A model generated the notes under the pieces. That model did not search any database. It saw only the letters and a list, made by a program, of their open reading frames with translations, and was not told the origin of the DNA. This document shows positions 1 to 7,478 of a stretch of 64,000 nucleotides of DNA, one piece after another. The stretch is from Paracoccus yeei ATCC BAA-599 (GTDB taxonomy: Bacteria > Pseudomonadota > Alphaproteobacteria > Rhodobacterales > Rhodobacteraceae). Position numbers and translations under genes: made by a program. Position 1 is the stretch's first letter; each line of letters begins with the position of its first letter. The stretch is taken from assembly GCF_000622145.1 (NCBI RefSeq), contig NZ_KK211402.1, forward strand, positions 169,949 to 233,948, written 5' to 3'.

Positions 1-275
1 CCCTGGCACAGCGAAGCCGTCGGGGGGGCGGTCACATCATCAGAGCCGGCCCGACCCCTAAATCGTTTCTGTCGGATTAACGCGATGGAAAAGAAAACAG
101 GCGACGGCGGCCAAACGCCATCGCCCTTAAGCCAGCCGGGGCGGCAGCCCTGGGGCCGCCGCCGCCAAGTCCGCTGCGCCTTGGCCCCAGGAAAGCCAAG
201 GGCGCGCAGACGGCCGGGGGAAGACTATCCGTTCACTGCAACAAGGCTACCAACCACGCGAGAGGCCGTTCACTC

Positions 276-1397
276 TCACCCCGTATCATCTGCGGGCCGC
301 GGGGGCCTGTCATCACCCGGTTGGGTGATTTCCGACAAAGACCCAAGCAGCCGCACCAGCCCCGCCTGCGTGTTCACGCCGGTCTTGGCATAGATGCTTT
401 TCAGCTGGCTGCGGATGGTTTCGCGCGACAGGCCCGCGCCCTGGGCGATATCGGACACGCTGTGCCCCGCCAGGATCGCGCTCACGACGCGCCGCTCGGC
501 CGGGGTCAGGGCGTGGCGGGCCAGCAGCGCATCGCAGCCGGCCGGGCTGCGCCCCGTGCGGCTGCGGTCGACCGTGACGGAAACGGTCGGCCCCGCGAAC
601 AGCCGCGTCATCGGGTCGGCGCCATGGCGCACCAGCGACATCAGCCCCTGCCCGGTCTGCACGACCCGGCGTTGGGGGCCCGCGTAATCGGATCGCAGCA
701 TCAGCCGCATCAGGTTCTGCGCCTCGGGGTCGGCCAGCACCAGCCGGCCCGCGACGATCCGCATCGCCCCTGGCGCGGGCTCGGGCGCCGTCGCGTGGCG
801 CAGCCGGCCGTCCTGCCCGACCAGCGCCATGTCCAGCCCCAGCGCCGCCAGATGGGCCGAGGCCGCCTCGCCCCCGGGCGGACGCGACCCCAGGGCACGG
901 TAATAGCGCGCCATCGCGGCCAGCATCGGCCAGACCGCCGTCAGCCGGGCCCGGGCCAGCAGCGCCACATCGGGGCTGGTGCTGTCCATGTTCAGGGTGA
1001 TGACCGCCGCCTCTTGCGGCTGGGCGCTGATGACCATGCCCGAGGTGCCCAGGATTCCGTGCGGGCGGGCAAAGTCCTGGTAATAGGCCGACCGCTCCAG
1101 CACCGGGCGGGGCACCGACTCGAAATCGGCGCGGGCGCGGCCGACATCGCAGCGGTAATCCTTGGACCAGAGCGGATTGATGGCGGCATAGTCGCGCAGG
1201 TACAGGTCCGCCACCGCTCGGTCGATCCCGTGCAGGTAAAGCCCCGCGTCGGTCGGCCCGCCCCGGAACTGGACGAACATCGCCACGCCTGCGCCAGGCA
1301 GGCCGGAGGCCAGCACGGCCAGCGCATGGTCCCAGGGGGTCTCGCCGATCATGGCGGCAAAGGCACGCGACCGGAAGGTTTCGACGATCCGCTGCAT
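276..1397 (-). CDS. LuxR-type HTH transcriptional regulator
   Basis: The 373-residue protein ends in a LuxR/GerE helix-turn-helix (about residues 297-350; LTPAERRVVSAIL, then SRETIRSQLKSIYAKTGV). The first 290 residues form an alpha/beta region I cannot assign to a named ligand-binding family; it lacks an obvious acyl-homoserine-lactone domain signature. It is probably a DNA-binding regulator responding to an unknown signal. It stands alone: the next gene (LysR) is on the same strand 70 bp upstream and looks unrelated. No operator is visible. The family call is firm, the target is unknown. Confidence 0.8.
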   Translation of the reverse strand: MQRIVETFRSRAFAAMIGETPWDHALAVLASGLPGAGVAMFVQFRGGPTDAGLYLHGIDRAVADLYLRDYAAINPLWSKDYRCDVGRARADFESVPRPVLERSAYYQDFARPHGILGTSGMVISAQPQEAAVITLNMDSTSPDVALLARARLTAVWPMLAAMARYYRALGSRPPGGEAASAHLAALGLDMALVGQDGRLRHATAPEPAPGAMRIVAGRLVLADPEAQNLMRLMLRSDYAGPQRRVVQTGQGLMSLVRHGADPMTRLFAGPTVSVTVDRSRTGRSPAGCDALLARHALTPAERRVVSAILAGHSVSDIAQGAGLSRETIRSQLKSIYAKTGVNTQAGLVRLLGSLSEITQPGDDRPPRPADDTG

Positions 1398-1466
1398 CGG
1401 GGCATCTCCGTCCGTCCTGGCCCCAGCATAGCGCAGACCACCCCGCGCCGAAAAAGGAAACCGCCC

Positions 1467-2369
1467 CTATCCGGCAGAGGCGGCCGGCTTTTCGTCCAGC
1501 AAAGTGCGCATCTCGGCCAGAAAGCTGCGCAGGACCGGAGCCGGATCGTCCCGGCGATAGACCATGAAGACGTCGCTGACCGGCGGATCGGGCCGGATCG
1601 GCAGAAAGACCAGCGGTCCCGCCGTCAACGTGGCGATGGCCGCCGGAACGATGCTGACGCCGAAACCCGCCTCGATCAGGCTGGGAATCGACTGCGCGTC
1701 CACCACCTGCTGCGAGATGCGCGGCCGGTGGCCCCGGGCCATCAGGCAGGCCATCAGATAAGCCGCGAAGTCCGAGCTTTCGGGCCGCAGCACCACATGG
1801 GGATCAGCGCGCAGGTCGTCGATGGACACCGCGGGTCGTCCGGCAAGCGGATGGGATGCGGGCAACAGCGCCACCATTTCCTCGCGCCAGCCGTATTCGT
1901 GGGCCAATTCGGGCTCGCGCGGGATCGAGCGGTTGAAGCTGACATCGGTGCGCCGGCTCAGCACTTCGGCGATCTGCGCCGAGGGCGACTGTTCGTGCAG
2001 CCGCAGGGTGATTCGGGGGTGTCGGGCCGCGAAACGCGCCAGCAGACCCGCCAGCCCGCCCCGCAGGATCGAGCCCGTTGCACCGATTTCCAGCAGCCCG
2101 TCCTGGCCATGCTGAATTTCGCGCACCTCCTGCAGAGCGCGGTCGTACTGGTCCAGCATGTTGCGCGCCCGCAGCAGAAACGCCTGCCCCGCCGGCGTCA
2201 GCGCCACGCGACGGCTGGTGCGGCTTAGCAGGTCCACCCCGACCTCGCGCTCAAGTGTCTGAATCTGCGTGCTCAGGGGCGGCTGGGACATGTTCAGCCG
2301 CTGCGCGGCGCGGGTAAAGCTCAGCTCCTCGGCCAGGGCCACGAAACAGTGCAGCTGACGAATGCGCAT
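1467..2369 (-). CDS. LysR-family transcriptional regulator
   Basis: This 300-residue protein has the standard LysR layout. A winged HTH fills residues 1-60 (RAAQRLNMSQPPLSTQIQ, then LLSRTSRRVALTPAGQAFL) and a periplasmic-binding-like effector domain covers about 90-290. It is transcribed divergently from the DctA-type symporter across 147 bp, the usual arrangement for a LysR regulator and its target. A role in dicarboxylate or related acid uptake is inferred from that position only. Confidence 0.88.
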   Translation of the reverse strand: MRIRQLHCFVALAEELSFTRAAQRLNMSQPPLSTQIQTLEREVGVDLLSRTSRRVALTPAGQAFLLRARNMLDQYDRALQEVREIQHGQDGLLEIGATGSILRGGLAGLLARFAARHPRITLRLHEQSPSAQIAEVLSRRTDVSFNRSIPREPELAHEYGWREEMVALLPASHPLAGRPAVSIDDLRADPHVVLRPESSDFAAYLMACLMARGHRPRISQQVVDAQSIPSLIEAGFGVSIVPAAIATLTAGPLVFLPIRPDPPVSDVFMVYRRDDPAPVLRSFLAEMRTLLDEKPAASAG

Positions 2370-2516
2370 ACGGTGGCCCTATGGATCAATGCCAAATCAA
2401 TATTAGACATGAATGGGGCTTTTTACCAACTATCCACGACAGTCCGGGAGGGGTGCGCAGGACAAGCGATGCAACCGGCATCCGCCGCCCCCTTCTGCCT
2501 TGCAGGGAGAGAATGA
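2370..2516. promoter_or_regulatory. Divergent lysR/dctA promoter region with ATCAAT direct repeat
   Basis: This 147-bp gap must hold the promoters of both divergent genes. It contains ATCAAT twice (2385-2390 and 2396-2401), one helical turn apart, in a locally AT-rich patch beside the LysR start. LysR proteins often bind such sites next to their own gene, so this is a candidate operator. No clear -35/-10 pair is assigned. Confidence 0.35.
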
Positions 2517-3842
2517 ATGCCAAGCTGGTCACGGTCCCTATTCGGGCAGGTCTGCATCGCGCTGGTGCTTGGGGTCGCGGCGGGCTTCTTCGCCCCCGAA
2601 TTCGCCGCCAAGATGAAGCCGCTGGGCGATGCCTTCATCAAGCTGGTCAAGATGCTGATCCCGGTCATCGTCTTTTGCGTCGTCGTCCACGGCATCGCCG
2701 GGGCGGGCGACCTGAAGAAGGTGGGCCGCGTCGGCGTCCGCGCCATCGTGTATTTCGAGGTCATCACCACCATCGCCCTGGCGCTTGGCATCCTGCTGGC
2801 CTATCTGTTCGGCCCCGGCCACGGCATGAACGTGGACCCCAGCCAGCTGGACGCCTCGGCGCTGTCGACCTATGTGGACCGCGCGCATGAAGTCAGCAGC
2901 GGCGGCACGGTCGATTTCCTGATGAAGCTGATCCCGGCCACCATGGTCAGCGGCTTTGCGCAGGGCGACGTGCTGCAGGTGCTGGTGGTCGCGGTCCTGT
3001 TCGGCTGCGCGCTGTCGCTGATCGGCGAACGCGGCAAGCCGCTGTTGCACATGATCGAACTGACCGGAGAGGTCACGTTCAAGATCATGTCCTTCATCGT
3101 CCGGCTGGCGCCCTTGGGCGTCTTCGGCGCCATCGCCTTCACCGTCGGCAAATACGGCATCGGCTCGCTGGCGCAGCTGGGGTATCTGGTGGCGCTGTTC
3201 TATGTCACCATCGCGATCTTCGTCTTCGTCGTCCTGGGCACCGTTATGCGTCTGGCGGGGTTCAGCATCGTCAAGCTGCTGCGCTATCTGCGCACCGAGT
3301 TGGGCATCGTGGCGGGCACCGCGTCCAGCGACTCGGTCCTGCCCCAGACCATGCGCAAGCTCGAGCGGCTGGGCATCAAGGGATCGACCGTGGGTCTTGT
3401 CGTGCCAACGGGTTACAGCTTCAACCTCGACGCTTTCTCGATCTATCTGACGCTTGCCGCGGTGTTCATCGCGCAGGCCACGAACACGCCCCTGTCGACC
3501 GTGGATCTGCTGACCATCCTGGGCGTGGCGCTGATCACCTCGAAAGGCGCGCATGGGGTGCCCGGCTCGGCCATCGTGATCCTGGCCGCCACGCTGGCCG
3601 CGATCCCGGCAATCCCCGCCATCGGGCTGGTGCTGGTCCTGTCGGTCGACTGGTTCATGGGCATCGCCCGGGCCGTCGGCAACTATATCGGCAACTGCGT
3701 GGCGACCGTCGTGGTCGCGGCCTGGGTCGGCGACATCGACCGCGACCGCGCCCGCCGCATCCTGAACGGAGAAGAACCGGACAGCTTCGACCTGCTGGAC
3801 GCCGAACCCGAGGTCCCGCTGCCCGAACCCAGGCACGTCTGA
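2517..3842 (+). CDS. dctA: C4-dicarboxylate:cation symporter (DctA/DAACS family)
   Basis: A 441-residue polytopic inner-membrane protein of the dicarboxylate/amino acid:cation symporter family, close to DctA in length (E. coli about 430). Family motifs are present: the serine-rich re-entrant loop GTASSDSVLPQ (about 266-276), GYSFNLDAFSIYLTLA (about 298-313) and SKGAHGVPGSA (about 341-351). The common NLDGTS is NLDAFS here, a change in the substrate-site strand that may shift specificity. The ATG at 2517 follows AGGGAGAG at good spacing; a second ATG at 2513 is out of frame. It probably imports succinate, fumarate or malate, under the divergent LysR. Confidence 0.85.
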   Translation: MPSWSRSLFGQVCIALVLGVAAGFFAPEFAAKMKPLGDAFIKLVKMLIPVIVFCVVVHGIAGAGDLKKVGRVGVRAIVYFEVITTIALALGILLAYLFGPGHGMNVDPSQLDASALSTYVDRAHEVSSGGTVDFLMKLIPATMVSGFAQGDVLQVLVVAVLFGCALSLIGERGKPLLHMIELTGEVTFKIMSFIVRLAPLGVFGAIAFTVGKYGIGSLAQLGYLVALFYVTIAIFVFVVLGTVMRLAGFSIVKLLRYLRTELGIVAGTASSDSVLPQTMRKLERLGIKGSTVGLVVPTGYSFNLDAFSIYLTLAAVFIAQATNTPLSTVDLLTILGVALITSKGAHGVPGSAIVILAATLAAIPAIPAIGLVLVLSVDWFMGIARAVGNYIGNCVATVVVAAWVGDIDRDRARRILNGEEPDSFDLLDAEPEVPLPEPRHV

Positions 3843-4003
3843 GCGGGGTGCCGCCGGGGCTGTTTTCCCGGGGAAACCGCCCCATGATGCCGCCGGATGG
3901 ACCCTGTCGCAATCAAGGGCTTCTCATCCGGCGCGCGGCATGGCAGAGGGGGGCCGCCGCCGGTGACGGCGGCGCCCCTGCAAGGTTTCGACAGGATCCG
4001 TTG

Positions 4004-5047
4004 ATGACGTTGGCACAGCCAGGCAACTTAGGCCCCGGCCCGGCCCGCCCCGGGACCGATCCGTCCGCCATGCTGCGACTGCCGGGCGACCGCGCCGCGA
4101 CCGGACGCCCCCTGCCCGAGGCGCTGGCGGGCGACGGCCCCGCCGCCATCACCCTGGCGATTGCCCAGGCTCTGCCGCCCCTGGCCGCGCGCCTGGCCGC
4201 GGGACGGCTGCACGGCGACCCCGAGGCGGTCGTGGGCACCAACGACAGCGGCGACCGGCAGAAGGCGCTGGACCTGGCCGCCCATCACCACATGCTGGAC
4301 GCCCTGGCCCGCGCCGGCGTCGGCCGCGTCCTGTCCGAAGAGGCCGAGGCGGTGATCGAGTTGAACCCCGGCGGGGCCTATGACGTGGCGATCGACCCCA
4401 TCGACGGCTCGGGCAGCATCGGCATCGGGGCGCCGCTGGGGATGCTCTATTCGATCCTGCCCGCCGCGCCCGAAGGGTTCCTGCGGCCCGGCCGGGCGCT
4501 GGTCGGGGCCGGATACGCCAGCTTTGGCCATTCGCTGGATTTCGGCTGGACGCTGGGCCAGGGCACCCATGTCGCCACCCATGACGCCGAGGCCGGGATC
4601 TTCCGCGTGACGCGCGAAGCCGTCGCGCTGAAGCCCGCCGCGTCGACCATCGCCTACAACGCCTCGAACGAACGCCACTGGGCGCCCGGCCTGCAGGCCT
4701 GGGCGCGCGACCTGCGGGCCGGGTCCGAGGGTCCGCGCGGGCGCGACTTCAACATGCGCTGGTTGGCCGCGGCCGTGGGCGAGTTGCACCGCATCCTGCT
4801 GAAGGGCGGCGTCTTTCTGTATCCCGATGACCGCCGCCCGGGCTACGGCGACGGCCGGCTGCGGCTGGTCTATGAAGCCGCGCCCATCGCCTTCCTGATC
4901 GAACAGGCCGGCGGGCTTGCGACTGACGGCCAGGGGCCGATCCTGGACCGCCGGCCCGGCAGCCTGCATGCCATGACGCCGCTGTATTTCGGCGCGCGCG
5001 ACGAAATCGACACCATTCACGCCTATCTTGCCACCAGCAAAGGATAA
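4004..5047 (+). CDS. fbp: Class I fructose-1,6-bisphosphatase
   Basis: Hydrolyses fructose 1,6-bisphosphate to fructose 6-phosphate in gluconeogenesis or the Calvin cycle. The 347-residue product shows the metal-binding signature DPIDGSGSIG, the upstream EEAEAVIEL acidic segment and a C-terminal FLIEQAGGLATDG typical of class I enzymes. An open frame extends upstream to 3848, but that part has no family similarity. The ATG at 4004 has AGGA 7-8 bp upstream and gives normal length. Aldolase begins 6 bp after the stop, so the two consecutive steps are probably co-transcribed. No phosphoribulokinase or RuBisCO is in the window, so gluconeogenesis is the safer role. Confidence 0.92.
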   Translation: MTLAQPGNLGPGPARPGTDPSAMLRLPGDRAATGRPLPEALAGDGPAAITLAIAQALPPLAARLAAGRLHGDPEAVVGTNDSGDRQKALDLAAHHHMLDALARAGVGRVLSEEAEAVIELNPGGAYDVAIDPIDGSGSIGIGAPLGMLYSILPAAPEGFLRPGRALVGAGYASFGHSLDFGWTLGQGTHVATHDAEAGIFRVTREAVALKPAASTIAYNASNERHWAPGLQAWARDLRAGSEGPRGRDFNMRWLAAAVGELHRILLKGGVFLYPDDRRPGYGDGRLRLVYEAAPIAFLIEQAGGLATDGQGPILDRRPGSLHAMTPLYFGARDEIDTIHAYLATSKG

Positions 5048-5053
5048 TTGCCC

Positions 5054-6094
5054 ATGTCCATGATCACGCTGCGCCAGCTTCTCGACCATGCGGCCGAGAA
5101 CGGCTATGCCGTCCCGGCCTTCAACATCAACAACATGGAGCAAGGTCTCGCGGTGATGGCCGCGGCCCAGGCGACCAATTCCCCGGTCATCCTGCAGGCC
5201 AGCCGCGGCGCGCGCGCCTATGCCAACGACCTGGTGCTGAAGGCGCTGATCGAGGGCCTGTCGCGCGCCTATCCCGAAATCCCGATCTGCATGCATCTGG
5301 ACCACGGCAACGGCCTTGCGACCTGCGCCACTGCCATCCAGAACGGCTTTACCAGCGTGATGATGGACGGCTCGCTGAAATCCGACGGCAAGACCCCGGC
5401 GGATTACGACTATAACGCCGGCGTCACCGCCAAGGTGGTCGAAATGGCCCATGCCTGCGGCGTCTCGGTCGAGGGTGAGCTGGGCGTCCTGGGCAGCCTG
5501 GAAACCGGCATGGGCGACAAGGAGGACGGCCACGGCGCCGAGGGCAAGCTGTCCGAGGACCAGCTGCTGACCGACCCCGCCGAGGCCGAGCGTTTCGTCA
5601 AGGACACCGGCGTCGACGCGCTGGCCATCGCCATGGGCACCAGCCACGGCGCCTACAAGTTCACCCGCAAGCCCGACGGCGAGATCCTGGCCATGCATGT
5701 GATCGAGGAAATCCACCGCCGCCTGCCCAACACCCACCTGGTGATGCACGGGTCGAGCTCGGTCCCCGAGGACCTTCAGCAGATCATCAACAGCTATGGC
5801 GGCGACATCAAGCCGACCTGGGGCGTCCCGGTCGAGGAAATCCAGCGCGGCATCAAGTCGGGCGTGCGCAAGGTCAACATCGACACCGACAACCGCATGG
5901 CGATGACCGCCGCGATCCGCAAGGTCTTTGCCGAGGAGCCGGGCGAGTTCGACCCGCGCAAGTACCTCAAGCCGGCGATGGAGATGATGACCGAGATCTG
6001 CAAGGCCCGCTACGAAGCCTTCGGCACCGCCGGCAACGCCTCCAAGCTGAAGCCGCTGCCGCTGGCCGCGATGGCGAAACGCTACGCCGCCTGA
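5054..6094 (+). CDS. fba: Class II fructose-bisphosphate aldolase (CbbA/Fba type)
   Basis: Zinc-dependent aldolase interconverting fructose 1,6-bisphosphate with DHAP and glyceraldehyde 3-phosphate. Zinc ligands and active-site motifs are visible: HLDHGN (about residues 80-85), TSHGAYKF and VMHGSSSVP. The 346-residue length and sequence fit the Calvin-cycle subtype of class II enzymes. The ATG at 5054 is preferred over an in-frame TTG at 5048 because AAAGGA lies about 10 bp upstream. It follows fbp directly and is closed by a strong terminator. Confidence 0.93.
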   Translation: MSMITLRQLLDHAAENGYAVPAFNINNMEQGLAVMAAAQATNSPVILQASRGARAYANDLVLKALIEGLSRAYPEIPICMHLDHGNGLATCATAIQNGFTSVMMDGSLKSDGKTPADYDYNAGVTAKVVEMAHACGVSVEGELGVLGSLETGMGDKEDGHGAEGKLSEDQLLTDPAEAERFVKDTGVDALAIAMGTSHGAYKFTRKPDGEILAMHVIEEIHRRLPNTHLVMHGSSSVPEDLQQIINSYGGDIKPTWGVPVEEIQRGIKSGVRKVNIDTDNRMAMTAAIRKVFAEEPGEFDPRKYLKPAMEMMTEICKARYEAFGTAGNASKLKPLPLAAMAKRYAA

Positions 6095-6116
6095 TCCGGG
6101 CGCCGGCAGAACGAAA

Positions 6117-6153
6117 AAGGGGGCGGGCCGCCTGGCCTGCCCCCTTCCCGTTT
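6117..6153. terminator. Strong hairpin terminator after fba
   Basis: A 13-bp stem (6117-6129 with 6134-6146, one G-T wobble) encloses a GCCT loop, with As on the left side and a short pyrimidine tail. It lies between the convergent fba and Hint-protein genes and could serve both. Confidence 0.75.
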
Positions 6154-6171
6154 CCGAAGCCGCGCGCCGGG

Positions 6172-7269
6172 TCAGGACACCAACGGCCGCCCGTGTTGCA
6201 GGTGGCGCACCGCCAGCTTGCGCGACTGCCGTCCCGAGGGCATGAGCCGGGCCGATACAGGCGCCTGGGTCAGCGCGCGCAGTTCGGGGAACAGCGCCAG
6301 GATTTCGTCCAGCGCCGCCCGGCCCACGGACCGCAGCGCCTCGGGACCGGGATAAAGCGACTCGGTTTCCGCCCCGTTCGACACGACCACCTCGTGCCGG
6401 TCGAACAGCATGTGGAAATATTCGACCTCGTGCAGATCATCGGCCAGGTCGATGCCGTCGATCTGCAAAAGCTGCTTGGCTGCGACAAGCACCTCGTCGG
6501 CGCCGAACATGGTGCGCGCCACCTTCGAACGGACCAGGATCCTGTGCTGCGGCGAAACGACAAGGTCGGTGGCCGGCAGGCCCCGACCAAGCGCATGGGC
6601 GCGGATGCGGACCGGGCGCATCGCCGGATTGCGCGCCAGCGCAGCCGCAGTCAGCCGCGCCGACCCGATCCAGCGGATCGGCTGCAAGCCACGGTCGCGG
6701 GTCAGCACCAGGTCGCCCGCGCGCAGGTCCTCGATCGCCCGCTCGCCCGCGTCGGTCAGGATGCGGACGCCCCGGGTGAAGCAGGGCGCCAACATGTTGC
6801 CGCTGTCCAGCGACTGACCGTCGCTGTCCTGGGTGCCGGACCAGCGCGCGGTCAAGAGCGTTCCCTCGGGCGGCCAGGGGCCGTCGAAAGTATAGCCCGC
6901 GATGGTGCCGCTTGCGCCATTCGCACTGAGCGCGACCAGGCGATATTCACGCTCGACACCGTCGACCGTGGCCACCACCGTGATCTCGAACTCGTTCTCG
7001 ACCGTCGTGCCGGCGGGATAACCGCCGACGGCTTCGGCCAGCTGCTGGGTGCTTTCACCGACGCCATAGTCGTTCAGAACCGTGTCTTGGCCGTCGGTGT
7101 CATCGACTGTAACCAGGGTGGCGGCGTCGCGCGCGTAGGTGAAGGTCCCTGTCGCATATTGCCAGTTCGAGCCATCAGGCGCGATGTAGCCGTCCTGAAA
7201 AGGTTGGTAACCACCCGGCGAGGTGGTGAATGCCGTCGCGGGCAGGACATAAAGGGAATAGGTGGCCAT
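6172..7269 (-). CDS. Hint-domain (Hedgehog/intein-like) protein
   Basis: Residues about 161-310 match the Hint_2 domain family common in Rhodobacteraceae: a conserved Cys163 (PCFTRGVRILT), AIEDLRAGDLVLT, IRWIG and VVSPQHRILVRS, the last being the intein block-B-like histidine region. The first 160 residues are Asp/Gly/Thr-rich beta-type sequence with no typical cleaved signal peptide. Related proteins often carry RTX repeats and are exported by type I secretion; this one lacks RTX. Hint domains perform self-cleavage or ligation from Cys. Whether this one is active, and its substrate, are unknown. It is a single gene. Confidence 0.8.
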   Translation of the reverse strand: MATYSLYVLPATAFTTSPGGYQPFQDGYIAPDGSNWQYATGTFTYARDAATLVTVDDTDGQDTVLNDYGVGESTQQLAEAVGGYPAGTTVENEFEITVVATVDGVEREYRLVALSANGASGTIAGYTFDGPWPPEGTLLTARWSGTQDSDGQSLDSGNMLAPCFTRGVRILTDAGERAIEDLRAGDLVLTRDRGLQPIRWIGSARLTAAALARNPAMRPVRIRAHALGRGLPATDLVVSPQHRILVRSKVARTMFGADEVLVAAKQLLQIDGIDLADDLHEVEYFHMLFDRHEVVVSNGAETESLYPGPEALRSVGRAALDEILALFPELRALTQAPVSARLMPSGRQSRKLAVRHLQHGRPLVS

Positions 7270-7384
7270 TTTTACTCCACAGGACTCAGGGTCGCAGGCG
7301 CCCCGAGGGGCACCGAAAAGTCAAGGGATGAACAGGGTCGAGACAAGCGTGGAAACAGCCCACGCGAGCACGATGGTCATCGCA

Positions 7385-7399
7385 TTGCCCGATGGGCAA
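7385..7399. promoter_or_regulatory. 15-bp inverted repeat upstream of the Hint gene
   Basis: TTGCCC-GAT-GGGCAA is a perfect inverted repeat in the 209-bp gap upstream of the Hint gene and downstream of bphP. A second pair, CTATCGCA (7410-7417) and TGCGATAG (7451-7458), flanks the adjacent segment. Either may be an operator for the Hint gene or an RNA hairpin ending bphP transcription. There is no T-tract. Confidence 0.3.
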
Positions 7400-7478
7400 C
7401 GTCGCCTGTCTATCGCATGGGGCGAGCAGGTCAAAGACTATCTTTACCACTGCGATAGCTTGACGGGCGGAGGTGCCC

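Noticed and set aside
85..393. 102-codon open frame on the plus strand at the left end
   Set aside because: No domain, Pro/Arg-rich composition and overlap with the LuxR-type gene; typical of chance frames at this GC content.
321..2228. 635-codon plus-strand open frame opposite the LuxR and LysR genes
   Set aside because: It is antisense to two well-supported genes and rich in Arg/Gln/His, the mark of a mirrored high-GC frame.
3858..3886. Imperfect hairpin around TTTTCCCGGGGAAA after dctA
   Set aside because: The stem has mismatches and no T-tract; not strong enough to call a terminator, and it is not the parS palindrome.
3848..4003. In-frame N-terminal extension of fbp
   Set aside because: No similarity to FBPases; a ribosome-binding site precedes the internal ATG at 4004.
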